DNA of 64,000 bases from Pustulibacterium marinum (lineage in GTDB: Bacteria; Bacteroidota; Bacteroidia; Flavobacteriales; Flavobacteriaceae), in assembly GCF_900116665.1 (NCBI RefSeq), contig NZ_FPBK01000002.1, positions 178,360-242,359 of the forward strand, given 5' to 3'. The notes under the pieces are model-generated. The model did not search any database and had not been told where the DNA came from. It saw nothing but the letters and a program-made list of their open reading frames with translations. Positions within the stretch are counted from its first letter, which is position 1. Every line of letters begins with the position of its first letter. Shown one piece after another: positions 24,500 through 33,799 of the stretch. Both the position numbers and the translations under genes were made by a program.

Positions 24500-27466
24500 T
24501 TATTCGTAAAACTCGATTTCAACAATACGCAATTGGCCTTTGGCGTCGGCGGCTTTTTTGTCTTTGTACAAATCAAGCTCTTTTGTTGGGTCTACTTCTA
24601 TAATTTCGTTGTAAGCATCAGCTTCGGTATTGGCACCGATCAATGCGATTTTGATAGCATCGGTTTCTACTTTTTCTAGCGGAATCGTAATATAACCCAA
24701 ACTTTGCCAGGTTTCACCTTCAAATAAAACTTGGTTTTTTGCAGTAATGCGAATCGGATACGTTTTGGTGCGCCATCCGGTAAGTTTTATCACGCATTGA
24801 CTTGCAGTTACGGGTTTAGCAAATTCATATTCAATCCATCCGGTGTTTATGTTGCCATCGTTGGTCCACTCGGTTAATTCGTTGTCATCGTAGGTATGAT
24901 AAGTTTCCTTCTGATTTGCGCCAGCAGTAGCATTAGCGATATAAATAGTTTCTCTTTTTTTACTGTAAGAAGGCGTTTTTGGTGTGGGACCACGTTCTAA
25001 ATTCAGCGGTAGATCTGCTCCCGGAAATTGTGTAGACAATCCGTTTGTAGATTCAAAAGGAACAGAATTCAAGGTAATTTGCGCCGATTTTAATCCTTTT
25101 GCTTTGGCTTTTAATTTGATTTTTCCAGCTTCAGTGGTAGAACGAAACATTACGCGATTGATACCGTTAATCACCGGTAATTTTTTCGAGAGAATATTGT
25201 TGTTGGGTCCATCAGCTAGTCCACCCAACCAATCAGCTTTTCCAGAAAGCTCAAAGGTGATTTCTGAATGATCTACAGGGCAACGATTTCCGTTTTTATC
25301 TACAACTTCTACATCTACCAAGGCAATATCTGCAGCATCGGCAAGCAATCCATTTGGAGCAGTTCGTAGTTGTAACCGAATTTCTTTAGGTTCACCGGCT
25401 GTTTTTTTAGTGCTTTCTGAAAGAATATTTCCATCAGCATCATAACTCACGGCTTTTAAAGTTCCGGGTTCAAATTGGATGTTTTCAAAAGTGAATAAAA
25501 ATTGATGACTCTGTTTGCCACAACCAAGCGATTTTCCATTCAGAAATAATTCTACTTTAGCTCCCGTAGCAACTACATATTCATTCTTTACGGTACCTTC
25601 TTTGTAATTCCAATGTCCTAAAATATGTAAGGAATGTTCTTTAATATCTACCCAACCATTCCACATCACCTGATGCACAAAATAATTGTCTTTCGGAATA
25701 CGCATAGGATCTACTTCACCACTAGAACGGTAATTTTCTTCACCACGATGATGCGTGTTCGAGTCTGAAAAAATGATATTAACGCCTCCCGAACTTACAC
25801 GATTTCCGGTGCCGGGTCTGGCTTCAAAATAATCAAACCAACGTACTACATTTTCAATAGCGTGCGCATCTTGATTGTGATTATAAGAAGTGGCAGGATT
25901 TCCTTTGTAGAGCGGGCCGTCACCTTCTTCGTGAAAAGGTGGAGTGAACTCGTCCCAATATTTGCGCAAACCTTCGTCGCGCGAATATTCAGTTGCCCAC
26001 ATCGGGATGTCGGCGCTGTGATTAATGTATAACATTTCGCCACCATATTCCGCTTCTTGACTGTCGAGCATTTCCCTCGATCCAATTGCTCTACCGCCAT
26101 AAGGATCAAAAGTGTTGCGAATGCTTTTCATTTCGTGCATATGCGGTTCGCTGATGGATTCATTTCCGCATTCGTAGAAAATAATACTGGGATTATTTCG
26201 GTTGTAAATGATGGCGTCGCGCATTAATTGAGTGCGCTGTTTCCAATGATCGCCTTTGCTGTCACCCTCGGAATCTCCGGCTGGCATTGCCTGAATGAGT
26301 CCGAGGCGATCACAAGATTCTACATCTTGTTTCCAGGGCGTGGTGTGCATCCAACGTACCAAATTGGCATTGCTTTCTAACATTAAATGATTGCTGAAAT
26401 CGCTCATCCAAGGCGGAACCGAAAGTCCAACCGCAGGCCACTCATTGCTGGTGCGTTGTGCATATCCTTTCATTTGCAATACGCGATCGTTGAGGTATAC
26501 CATCCCGTTTCTAAAAGCTGTTTTTCTAAATCCGGTTTGGGTTTTTACTTCATCAAGTAATTGGTTGTTTTCAAGTAATCTGGTTTTTACCGTGTACAAA
26601 TAGCCGTAACCCCAACTCCAAAATTGAAGGTTTTCAATTGCTTTTTCAGCTTGAATTATTTTCTGTTCTCCAGGTTGAAATTGGACGTTTTCGGAAGCAA
26701 ATTTTGCAATTTCGTTTCCGTCAGCATCTTCTAAAACAACTTCATATTGAAGTGTTTTGGCTTCATTTGATTCATTTTTAACTTCAGATTCAGCGTGAAT
26801 CCTCGCTTTTTGATCGACAATATTGAAATCTTTCGCATACACATAAACTCCGGTTGTTTGTAAATTGGAGTAGAGTGGAAGCGTTTGATAAGTTTTCGCC
26901 GTGATGTGCAATTTTACATTTTTCGGAATACCGCCGTAATTGGCATTGAAGTTTTTATCGTTCCAACGATAAGTAGCATTAGTCGATTTCTGGCGATAAT
27001 CCCACGAATTATCAATGCGTAATGCAATCACATTTTCTTGATTTCCGAATTTTATTTTTTCCGAAAGATCAAAACCAAAAGCCATTGTTCCGTTTTCGTG
27101 CAGTCCTATTTTTTCGCCATTCAGATAGATTTCTCCTCCTTGACGAATGCCTTCAAACTCAATAAAGACTTTTTTGCCTTCAAATTCTTGCGGAATTTTA
27201 AACGACTTTCGATACCAAACAATTCCGGTGGTGAGCTCTTCAATAGAAACCCGAAAAGCTTCTTCCTGATTGTAGGCGTGCGGCAAACTCACGCTGGTCC
27301 AATTGGCATCATCAAAATTCATTTGTGCTGCTTTTGGAACATCGCCTGTTTGAAATTTCCAATCAGGATTAAAATTGAATACTTGTCGGTCAAATCCTTG
27401 CGCATTCAATTTTAATAAACAACATAACAGAAGGATTAAGCTTGGTAATGATTTTCGGAAATGCAT
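24500..27466 (-). CDS. GH2 glycosidase with C-terminal carbohydrate-binding-like domain
   Basis: This 988-residue enzyme starts with a signal peptide (residues 1-22). It has the GH2 sugar-binding, immunoglobulin-like and barrel domains in order. The acid/base motif NPSIIFYECGNES places Glu436 as proton donor, and MWATEYSRDEG holds the likely nucleophile Glu. A DUF4982-like region and a discoidin-like C-terminal domain (about residues 840-985) follow. Family members are beta-galactosidases, beta-glucuronidases or related, and context (RG-I side chains) favours beta-galactosidase. The N-terminus FRKSLPSL is shared with the next gene. Spacing is 4 bp from the tandem esterase gene. Confidence 0.85.
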   Translation of the reverse strand: MHFRKSLPSLILLLCCLLKLNAQGFDRQVFNFNPDWKFQTGDVPKAAQMNFDDANWTSVSLPHAYNQEEAFRVSIEELTTGIVWYRKSFKIPQEFEGKKVFIEFEGIRQGGEIYLNGEKIGLHENGTMAFGFDLSEKIKFGNQENVIALRIDNSWDYRQKSTNATYRWNDKNFNANYGGIPKNVKLHITAKTYQTLPLYSNLQTTGVYVYAKDFNIVDQKARIHAESEVKNESNEAKTLQYEVVLEDADGNEIAKFASENVQFQPGEQKIIQAEKAIENLQFWSWGYGYLYTVKTRLLENNQLLDEVKTQTGFRKTAFRNGMVYLNDRVLQMKGYAQRTSNEWPAVGLSVPPWMSDFSNHLMLESNANLVRWMHTTPWKQDVESCDRLGLIQAMPAGDSEGDSKGDHWKQRTQLMRDAIIYNRNNPSIIFYECGNESISEPHMHEMKSIRNTFDPYGGRAIGSREMLDSQEAEYGGEMLYINHSADIPMWATEYSRDEGLRKYWDEFTPPFHEEGDGPLYKGNPATSYNHNQDAHAIENVVRWFDYFEARPGTGNRVSSGGVNIIFSDSNTHHRGEENYRSSGEVDPMRIPKDNYFVHQVMWNGWVDIKEHSLHILGHWNYKEGTVKNEYVVATGAKVELFLNGKSLGCGKQSHQFLFTFENIQFEPGTLKAVSYDADGNILSESTKKTAGEPKEIRLQLRTAPNGLLADAADIALVDVEVVDKNGNRCPVDHSEITFELSGKADWLGGLADGPNNNILSKKLPVINGINRVMFRSTTEAGKIKLKAKAKGLKSAQITLNSVPFESTNGLSTQFPGADLPLNLERGPTPKTPSYSKKRETIYIANATAGANQKETYHTYDDNELTEWTNDGNINTGWIEYEFAKPVTASQCVIKLTGWRTKTYPIRITAKNQVLFEGETWQSLGYITIPLEKVETDAIKIALIGANTEADAYNEIIEVDPTKELDLYKDKKAADAKGQLRIVEIEFYE

Positions 27467-27470
27467 AGGC

Positions 27471-28988
27471 TTATTTTTTCGCTTCTTCCGGCAAATAAAT
27501 ATAATCGCGGATATAGCAATTTCTAATTTGCTCTAAGTTTTCGGCAACCGTTAAAGCATTCACTTCTGCACCTTCTTTGTTGGTGTGCGTATGGTCTTTT
27601 GGAAAATACGCTTTCACTTTATCTTTTCCCATAGCTTCGTATTTCAGCGCTACAGCATCATTCAGATTTACAAAAATGGCATCCATTTCTTCTGCGGCTT
27701 GTTTTGCTAAACCAGCATAATCGTCGTCATTACGCTCTACTTTATCTCCGTGCCAAATATTCCTAGGAACCATACTCAACACAATAGGAGTGGCGCCTTT
27801 GGCTTTGGTTTCTTCAATGTATTTTTTCATATACCAACCATAGGTGTGCACCACTTCGGTACTGTCGTTTCCAAAATCTACTATCTGCGTTTCATCGCCC
27901 ATTCCGCGGATAGAACCACGATATTTTGGCGTATCAATATGTCCGCCATCGTTATGCCCAAATTGCATCAACACAAAATCACCTTCGTTTAGCGAATCTT
28001 TCACTTCGTCCCACAAACCTTCACCGCGATAGGTACGACTACTGCGACCTCCTCTAGCTTTGTTATGAATGCGAACTCGGGTAGTATCAAAATATTTTTC
28101 GAAAACAACACCCCAACCGGTAATACTATCTTTTCCATTATTTGCAACGGTAGAGTCTCCGATCAAGAAAATATCTTTCTTTTCAGGCAAATGCGTTTTT
28201 GGGTCTTTCAGTAAATATGCTTTCAAATCATTATCAGACGCAGCCAAACCTTCCGAAATTAAACTAGCCGAAAGCAGTGCTCCACGTGCCGAAGTATGCG
28301 TATGATCGCGTTTGTAAAAGTACGTTCCGGTTACTTTTTCTTCACCTATTGGATTCAAAGCGTTGACCATTCTTTCATTCAAATTGATGAAGGTAACGCC
28401 TTCTTCTTCGGCAACTTGTTTTGCCCAACCACCGTACGATTTATCGTTTCTAGACAATTTTCCGTCCGTCCAATCATTTCGAGGAATAGGAGACATAACT
28501 ACCGGAATTGCCCCTTTTTCCTTGGCTTCTTTGATTACTTTACGCAAATACCAACCGTAAGAATGTACTATTTCGTGTTCGCCGGTAAGCATATTGTCAA
28601 TTTCTTCGCTTTCTTCTCCAACTCCTTTAATTGTTCCACGCGCACGAGAATCATCGTTCAACGCACCGCTATCATTATGTCCAAATTGCAACAACACATA
28701 ATCTCCTTTTTTTAGACTGTCTTTCACGGGCTCCCACAGACCTTTGCTCTGGAAAGTTCGGCTACTAGTGCCACCTAAAGCGTGATTTTCAATGGCAACT
28801 TTTGTAGTGTCCAGAAACTGATCCATATAATCACCCCAGCCCCAAAGTCCGCCATCACCTTTACCGCTACCATTTTTCACAGTAGAATCGCCGATGATGT
28901 AAACGGTGGGTTTGCCTTCTGGTTTTTGTTCACAGCTCACAAAGCTTGCAATAAGTAATAACACAGCAAATAACTTGGTTGTTTTCAT
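27471..28988 (-). CDS. Tandem-domain CE12 rhamnogalacturonan acetylesterase (lipoprotein)
   Basis: This 505-residue lipoprotein (Cys19 in the lipobox ASFVSC) contains two full SGNH hydrolase domains of the CE12 rhamnogalacturonan acetylesterase type. Domain 1 has GDS (Ser35), GHND (Asn105) and DHTH (Asp228, His231). Domain 2 has GDS (Ser279), GHND (Asn346) and DHTH (Asp465, His468). Both keep the whole catalytic set, so both are probably active. The expected role is to remove acetyl groups from galacturonate in RG-I so that the lyase can act. Most CE12 proteins have one domain. Confidence 0.9.
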   Translation of the reverse strand: MKTTKLFAVLLLIASFVSCEQKPEGKPTVYIIGDSTVKNGSGKGDGGLWGWGDYMDQFLDTTKVAIENHALGGTSSRTFQSKGLWEPVKDSLKKGDYVLLQFGHNDSGALNDDSRARGTIKGVGEESEEIDNMLTGEHEIVHSYGWYLRKVIKEAKEKGAIPVVMSPIPRNDWTDGKLSRNDKSYGGWAKQVAEEEGVTFINLNERMVNALNPIGEEKVTGTYFYKRDHTHTSARGALLSASLISEGLAASDNDLKAYLLKDPKTHLPEKKDIFLIGDSTVANNGKDSITGWGVVFEKYFDTTRVRIHNKARGGRSSRTYRGEGLWDEVKDSLNEGDFVLMQFGHNDGGHIDTPKYRGSIRGMGDETQIVDFGNDSTEVVHTYGWYMKKYIEETKAKGATPIVLSMVPRNIWHGDKVERNDDDYAGLAKQAAEEMDAIFVNLNDAVALKYEAMGKDKVKAYFPKDHTHTNKEGAEVNALTVAENLEQIRNCYIRDYIYLPEEAKK

Positions 28989-29006
28989 TTTTTAGTTGAT
29001 GTTTTT

Positions 29007-29099
29007 TGGGCGCATCCCTGTCGGGTCGGGCTGTTCGCTGTATCTTTTTTTGCCACTTGTTCAAGCAAAAAAAGGATGCCGCTGCCATCCCTTGCGCAG
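29007..29099. repeat. REP-like intergenic repeat inside the operon
   Basis: In the 279-bp gap upstream of the tandem esterase lies a GC-richer block starting TGGGCGCATCCC and ending CATCCCTTGCGCA. An inner perfect hairpin, CTTTTTTTGC (29044-29053) with GCAAAAAAAG (29065-29074), sits inside it. Its composition differs from the surroundings. It resembles short interspersed palindromic elements that I recall from Bacteroidota genomes, but copy number cannot be checked from one window. Confidence 0.5.
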
Positions 29100-29211
29100 T
29101 TGGTTTATGTTATTTAGATGCTAGAGTTTAGTCTCTAGACTATCTTTAATTTTTTCATTTTTATCCTCTCGTGATTAACACGAAATATGATCAGGTTATT
29201 ATTTGGGTGAG

Positions 29212-29232
29212 ATCCTGAAACAAGTTCAGGAT
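29212..29232. repeat. Short palindromic repeat (ATCCTGAA-N5-TTCAGGAT)
   Basis: Perfect 8-bp arms (29212-29219, 29225-29232) around ACAAG, in the same operon gap as the REP-like block. This exact motif is common between genes in many bacterial genomes (family knowledge from memory). It could stabilise or terminate the transcript 36 bp after the GH2 stop codon position on the leftward strand, but has no U-tract. Confidence 0.5.
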
Positions 29233-29267
29233 GACGATTTTGTTTCTTAATTTTTCACTACTAAAAT

Positions 29268-32123
29268 CTATTCCTCAAAATCTCTAAAGTCAAACCATAA
29301 CTTCATGGAAATACCATCATCACCATTTTTGATTCGGATGTTGGTTGGCTGACTACTTGGTCCTTGTTGTGAAAGCGGTTTGAAAGCGTGCATTCCCGGA
29401 ATTTCGTACATAAACGAAATATTTCCTTCTGGGAAACTTGGGTGTGCTTTTGCTTTAGAGACTACATTTTTAGGTTTGTCTGGCGTAAATAAGCGCAAGA
29501 ATAACTGATCTGATTCACTAAAAATTCTAAAAGTTTTGTCTTTCGCTTCTAGTTTTCCTGCAATGAAATTCGCGTGGTATCCTTTAAATTCTGGATAGAT
29601 GAGATTTTCAAAACTTTCACCTGTAATGGTGTTGTTGTAGTCTTTGTCCCAAACATTGTATTCTACTCCGTCTAAACGGTTTTTCCAAACGCGGTACGGA
29701 CCTTTTCCAAACCATTTGAAACCTTCAACAATCTCTTCCGGAAAGTCAAAAGTAAGTCCGAATTTACTAATTTCTCCCTGAAAAAATGCACCGTCAAAAC
29801 CACTGTTGCGTCCGGCATTTTTCAACATAATAGCTTCCATATGCACTCTTCCGTCGTTGGTGATGGTCCATGTGATATGATCGATCCCACCATTGTAAAA
29901 CACGGTAGCTACCGCATTTTCTTTGTTGTTTTTGATTTCAATTTTATCCACTTCTGCTTGCATCCCAATTGGGCGAGGCCCGTTTACAAATGGCATTTCA
30001 CCTTTGGCGTTGGTGATTTTAGTAATTTCACCTGACTTTTTATCGAGCGTTATGCTTACGTTTCCGCCATTTAAAACAACTGAAGTTCCATTGTCTGTGG
30101 CGCTGGCTTTTTCTCCATTATTTTTTTGAATGAATTTTGCAGCAAATGCATCAGCGTGGTGAATTTTCCAGGTCCAGGTATAAATTTCTCTTCCGTACTT
30201 GTCGGTAGCTGTAATTTCAACCCAATCACCTTCAAAGAAATTGTCTTTTACAGGCATTTTCAACTTACGTGTTTCTCCCGGTTGAATGTCCGAAACTTCA
30301 AAATTACCTTTATAAATGGTTTGTACTTCAGCATCCACATACAAGAAATTTTTAGGTACCTGTTGTACTTTATAAGTGATGTTGCACTCATTCAAATTGG
30401 TAAATAAATAGGTGTTTTCAACTAAGAACTCACCATTAAAAGTTTGTGTGATCTGCAAGGGTTGAAACTGCATTGGCGCCCAAACTTCTTTCACAGCATA
30501 GAAACTGCCTTCTTTTTCGCGGTGTGGTCCCAAAGCTCCGTCGGGGGCTAAATTACCTTTAGAATCATATTTTTGTTCTCCTGTCCAATCGGTTCTTAAG
30601 ACGGCTTCGTCACTAAAAACCCAAAGGAAACTTCCGGCAAAAAGCGGACTTTTACTGTAATGTTCCCAAAAATCACGCAATCCGGAACCAATTCCGTTAT
30701 CGTACGTTCCGTGCATGGTTTCCGTTGGAAAAAATACATTTTCACCACTTCCAAAACGGTGCACTCCTGTTTGAAAAGTAGGGTAGTGGTGCGCATCCCA
30801 ACCGTTGAAATCTGACCAAGGATGAATCACAATTCTGTTTTGAGGATCGTATTTTGAGAAATCATTATCTAATTCGTAATTCCAACCGCCTTCATTCCCT
30901 TGATCCCAAATAATCACTGACGGATGGTTGACATCGCGCTGAACCATTTCTTTGATCAACTTTTGTCCGGTTTCGGTGTCATATCCATTTTGCCATCCGG
31001 CTAATTCGTCTAACACAAAAAGTCCTAGCGAGTCACAAACTTCCAGAAAATGAGTGTCTGGCGGATAATGAAAACGCACCGCATTCATATTCATATCTTT
31101 GATGAGGTTTACATCTAGCAAGCTGATACGCTTGCTGGTGCTTCGCCCGGATTCTGGCCAAAAAGTGTGGCGGTTGATTCCTTTCATTTTTATTTTGGTG
31201 CCGTTCACGTAAATTCCATCACGCTTTCTGAATTCTAAAGTTCTAAATCCAATACGTTTTTTGATAGAATGTAAAACTTCTCCGTTTTTCTTAAGATCGA
31301 ATTGCACCCAATACAAATTAGGATCTTCCGGATTCCACGGATTTATATTTTCAAACTGAACTGAAATTCGTTGTTTTTCAGTTTTTTTATCGAGTTCTTT
31401 TGTGAATTTTTTGAAACTCGAAGAAGAAGCACCATCTGCAATCAGCGAAATTTCAACTTCTGCATTTTTAGGAAGATTTTCAAACTCAAAATCGGCTGTT
31501 AAATTTCCATTTGCTTTTGCATCAATGGCCACGTGTTTGATGTTGGTTTTTGGTAAAATAGTTAACCAAACGGGACGGTAAATTCCGCCAAACAACCACC
31601 AATCAGCATAACGCTCGGCTCTATTTACATTATGATTTTCGGAATGTTTCCAAACGTGAACTTCCAATAGATTTTTTCCTCCGTAATTGATCAAATCTGA
31701 AATATCATAGCTGAATTCATAAAAACCACCCTGATGTTTTTCGCCGGCCAGTTTTCCGTTGATTTTCACTTCCGTATCAGTCATCGCACCACCAAAATTG
31801 ATGATTACTTGCTGATTTTTATATTCCTGCGGAACTTCAAATTCATATTTATAAAAACCTTCTTCTTTGCTAGGTTCTTCCTGGTTCAATTCTTTGTACC
31901 AACGTCCGTAAGTGTAGGTTCCAAAGCCTTCGGTTTCCCACTGAGAAGGAACTCCTATTTTTGTCCATTCGCCTGAATTCTGTCCGTCGGTTACTTTAAA
32001 ATCCCATGCTGTTTGATGCTCAAAATCAGGACCTGATAATAGGATTTTTTGCGTTTCCTGAGCAAACGAATTCAGCATAAAAAGAAGCGTAGCAGGTATG
32101 GCAAGTTTGGTTGTTTTTTTCAT
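29268..32123 (-). CDS. GH2 beta-galactosidase-like enzyme
   Basis: This 951-residue secreted protein (signal peptide to about residue 21) has the five-domain architecture of large GH2 beta-galactosidases. The sugar-binding domain contains DWWLFGGIYRPVWL. The acid/base Glu411 is in WDQGNEGGWN and the probable nucleophile Glu468 in FFPTETMHG. The C-terminal small-chain-like domain ends in a family-typical WFDFRDFEE. Beta-galactosidase acting on galactan side chains of RG-I is the simplest reading, but related Bacteroidota enzymes cleave other beta-linked sugars. It starts 3 bp after the CE12 gene. Confidence 0.83.
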   Translation of the reverse strand: MKKTTKLAIPATLLFMLNSFAQETQKILLSGPDFEHQTAWDFKVTDGQNSGEWTKIGVPSQWETEGFGTYTYGRWYKELNQEEPSKEEGFYKYEFEVPQEYKNQQVIINFGGAMTDTEVKINGKLAGEKHQGGFYEFSYDISDLINYGGKNLLEVHVWKHSENHNVNRAERYADWWLFGGIYRPVWLTILPKTNIKHVAIDAKANGNLTADFEFENLPKNAEVEISLIADGASSSSFKKFTKELDKKTEKQRISVQFENINPWNPEDPNLYWVQFDLKKNGEVLHSIKKRIGFRTLEFRKRDGIYVNGTKIKMKGINRHTFWPESGRSTSKRISLLDVNLIKDMNMNAVRFHYPPDTHFLEVCDSLGLFVLDELAGWQNGYDTETGQKLIKEMVQRDVNHPSVIIWDQGNEGGWNYELDNDFSKYDPQNRIVIHPWSDFNGWDAHHYPTFQTGVHRFGSGENVFFPTETMHGTYDNGIGSGLRDFWEHYSKSPLFAGSFLWVFSDEAVLRTDWTGEQKYDSKGNLAPDGALGPHREKEGSFYAVKEVWAPMQFQPLQITQTFNGEFLVENTYLFTNLNECNITYKVQQVPKNFLYVDAEVQTIYKGNFEVSDIQPGETRKLKMPVKDNFFEGDWVEITATDKYGREIYTWTWKIHHADAFAAKFIQKNNGEKASATDNGTSVVLNGGNVSITLDKKSGEITKITNAKGEMPFVNGPRPIGMQAEVDKIEIKNNKENAVATVFYNGGIDHITWTITNDGRVHMEAIMLKNAGRNSGFDGAFFQGEISKFGLTFDFPEEIVEGFKWFGKGPYRVWKNRLDGVEYNVWDKDYNNTITGESFENLIYPEFKGYHANFIAGKLEAKDKTFRIFSESDQLFLRLFTPDKPKNVVSKAKAHPSFPEGNISFMYEIPGMHAFKPLSQQGPSSQPTNIRIKNGDDGISMKLWFDFRDFEE

Positions 32124-32126
32124 AGT

Positions 32127-33404
32127 TTAGTTTCCGTATGGTTTTTCGCTTTCAAATCGTGGACTCATTGGAAGTGTCCAGTCTGCAATTTGATTTGGTT
32201 TTTTAGGATTGTAATTTGGAATGTTTGGCTTTAAAAACTGAACCAATTCCAAGTGTTGATTTTTAATTTCCTGAACAATTGCCAACGCAATTTCATTGGC
32301 GCCAAATGTATTAAAATGTGTATTGTCTTCTAGTTTTTCGGTTTGTCCTGGAAAGGTGTTTGCCGGATATTGAACAAAGGCATTTCTTGAATTTTCGTCT
32401 CCCCAACTTTCGTACATATCCGTAGTTAGTTTGGTTAAATCTATCAACTGAACATTTAATTCTTTAGCTACTTTTCGCATCGCGTTAGGGAAATCACCAT
32501 GGGTTGGCTTTAGTTTTCCGTTCTCGAAGAAGCGTCTTTGGGTAGGCGTTAACAATACCGGATTTCCGCCTTTTGCTCGGACTTTGGTAATGTATTCTTT
32601 CAATAAATTGGTATACAAACCATAAGCGCCGTTGCCTTCGCCCTTTATTTTTTCATCATTATGTCCAAACTCAATCAAAACATAATCCCCTTTTTTAAGT
32701 TCTGAAAGAATTTTTTCCAGGCGTTTTTGTCCTTTGAAAGAGGGGAGTGAAGCTCCGGAAGAAGCATAATTACCAACCACTGCTTTGTTGTTAATGTAAT
32801 TGGTGAAAAATTGTCCCCAAGAAGCCCAAGGTTCCAAATCCTGGTCGGTTACTGTGGAATCGCCTGCCAAAAATAAAGTGGTAACACGGTTGAGCGGTTG
32901 AATGTTGATGTGTTCAATTGTAACTCCTTCAGAGAACTCTAAAGTAAGTTTGTTATCCCAATTTAAAATTCCAACTTCTCTTGATTTTAGTTCCATTTTA
33001 TAGTTGGCGCCGTCAATCTCGGTATAGTGTAAATGTACATTGAAGGTGACCGTTTCTTTAGTGCCAGCCGGAATTTGTAACTGATCTATCATTAATCTTC
33101 TAGATTCTGCTTTTACGGTGACTTCTGATGTTTTTTCAGGAGCACAAAACGTGATGGAAATTTGATAATTATCTTCCGGAAGATTTACAGAAAAATAGGT
33201 GGGTGCTGTTGTTGTAGCTCCATTTTCGGAGAATAAGATGTCTTTTTCTGTTTGAAAATCGAAACCAAATTTTTGATTATCTATGTATGAAACACCTGAT
33301 GTTATGTGGTGATCTGCTTTGTTTTTTGTTGTAAATGAAAACGTTTGCGATTTTACGCTAAAAGTTGTTAGCAGTAACAAAATGCTTAGGTAGCGATACA
33401 TCAT
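32127..33404 (-). CDS. CE12 rhamnogalacturonan acetylesterase with N-terminal beta domain
   Basis: The start is taken at 33404 (MMYRYLSILLLLTTFSVKSQ, a good signal peptide); the longer frame would begin inside the operator at 33456-33472. After a beta-rich domain of about 140 residues comes the SGNH domain: LAGDSTV, YASSGAS, EFGHND and DNTHFN provide Ser, Gly, Asn and Asp/His. The expected role is deacetylation of RG-I backbones. It has its own operator and promoter within the larger leftward unit, so it and the genes after it may be induced separately from susC. Confidence 0.88.
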   Translation of the reverse strand: MMYRYLSILLLLTTFSVKSQTFSFTTKNKADHHITSGVSYIDNQKFGFDFQTEKDILFSENGATTTAPTYFSVNLPEDNYQISITFCAPEKTSEVTVKAESRRLMIDQLQIPAGTKETVTFNVHLHYTEIDGANYKMELKSREVGILNWDNKLTLEFSEGVTIEHINIQPLNRVTTLFLAGDSTVTDQDLEPWASWGQFFTNYINNKAVVGNYASSGASLPSFKGQKRLEKILSELKKGDYVLIEFGHNDEKIKGEGNGAYGLYTNLLKEYITKVRAKGGNPVLLTPTQRRFFENGKLKPTHGDFPNAMRKVAKELNVQLIDLTKLTTDMYESWGDENSRNAFVQYPANTFPGQTEKLEDNTHFNTFGANEIALAIVQEIKNQHLELVQFLKPNIPNYNPKKPNQIADWTLPMSPRFESEKPYGN

Positions 33405-33427
33405 TCTGAAATATTGAAAGTTTAAAG

Positions 33428-33472
33428 CTAAGATATTATTTGCAGAAAACCCAAGCATCCTGTACTATGATG
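33428..33472 (-). promoter_or_regulatory. Island regulon operator and promoter, CE12-GH2 part of operon
   Basis: Leftward CATCATA-GTA-CAGGATG (33472-33456) followed after exactly 20 bp by TATCTTAG (33435-33428), one mismatch from TAnnTTTG. It lies in the 79-bp gap between the mutarotase stop and the CE12 ATG, giving an internal promoter. Confidence 0.6.
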
Positions 33473-33483
33473 ATTTTTGTTAG

Positions 33484-33798
33484 CTATGGCATGTAGAATA
33501 CTTCTTTTAGCGGAATTGCCACGGGCGATTTGTCTGCATTGGTTTCCATAATATCGGCCATGTATTGCCACCATTTTTGCATAATAGGATGTTTTGGTAA
33601 GTTATCAGAAGTGTGGTTTGTTTTCAATTCCTGAACTCCAAAAAGTGTTAAGGTTTCTTCGTCTAGAAATATGTGGTAGTTGGCAACTCCAGCTTCTTTT
33701 AAAAGAGTTGAAAGTTCTGGCCAAATTTCGTCATGGCGTTTTTTGTATTCTGCTTCAAAACCTGGTTTCAATTGCATTTTAAAAGCAACGGTTGTCAT
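33484..33798 (-). CDS. rhaM: L-rhamnose mutarotase RhaM
   Basis: This 104-residue cytosolic protein interconverts alpha and beta anomers of L-rhamnose, feeding the isomerase. The family features are visible: an early [24 protein letters not shown] with the catalytic His, YHIFLD, and the C-terminal [12 protein letters not shown]. Length is normal. It lies one base after the GH43-like gene in the SusC/SusD operon, away from the other rhamnose catabolic genes at 49014-55122. Confidence 0.92.
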   Translation of the reverse strand: MTTVAFKMQLKPGFEAEYKKRHDEIWPELSTLLKEAGVANYHIFLDEETLTLFGVQELKTNHTSDNLPKHPIMQKWWQYMADIMETNADKSPVAIPLKEVFYMP

Positions 33799-33799
33799 A

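Noticed and set aside
33405-33458. Longer start for the CE12 esterase (MLGFSANNIL...)
   Set aside because: That start lies inside the operator and upstream of the expected transcription start, and it would hide the signal peptide. The Met pair at 33404/33401 is better.
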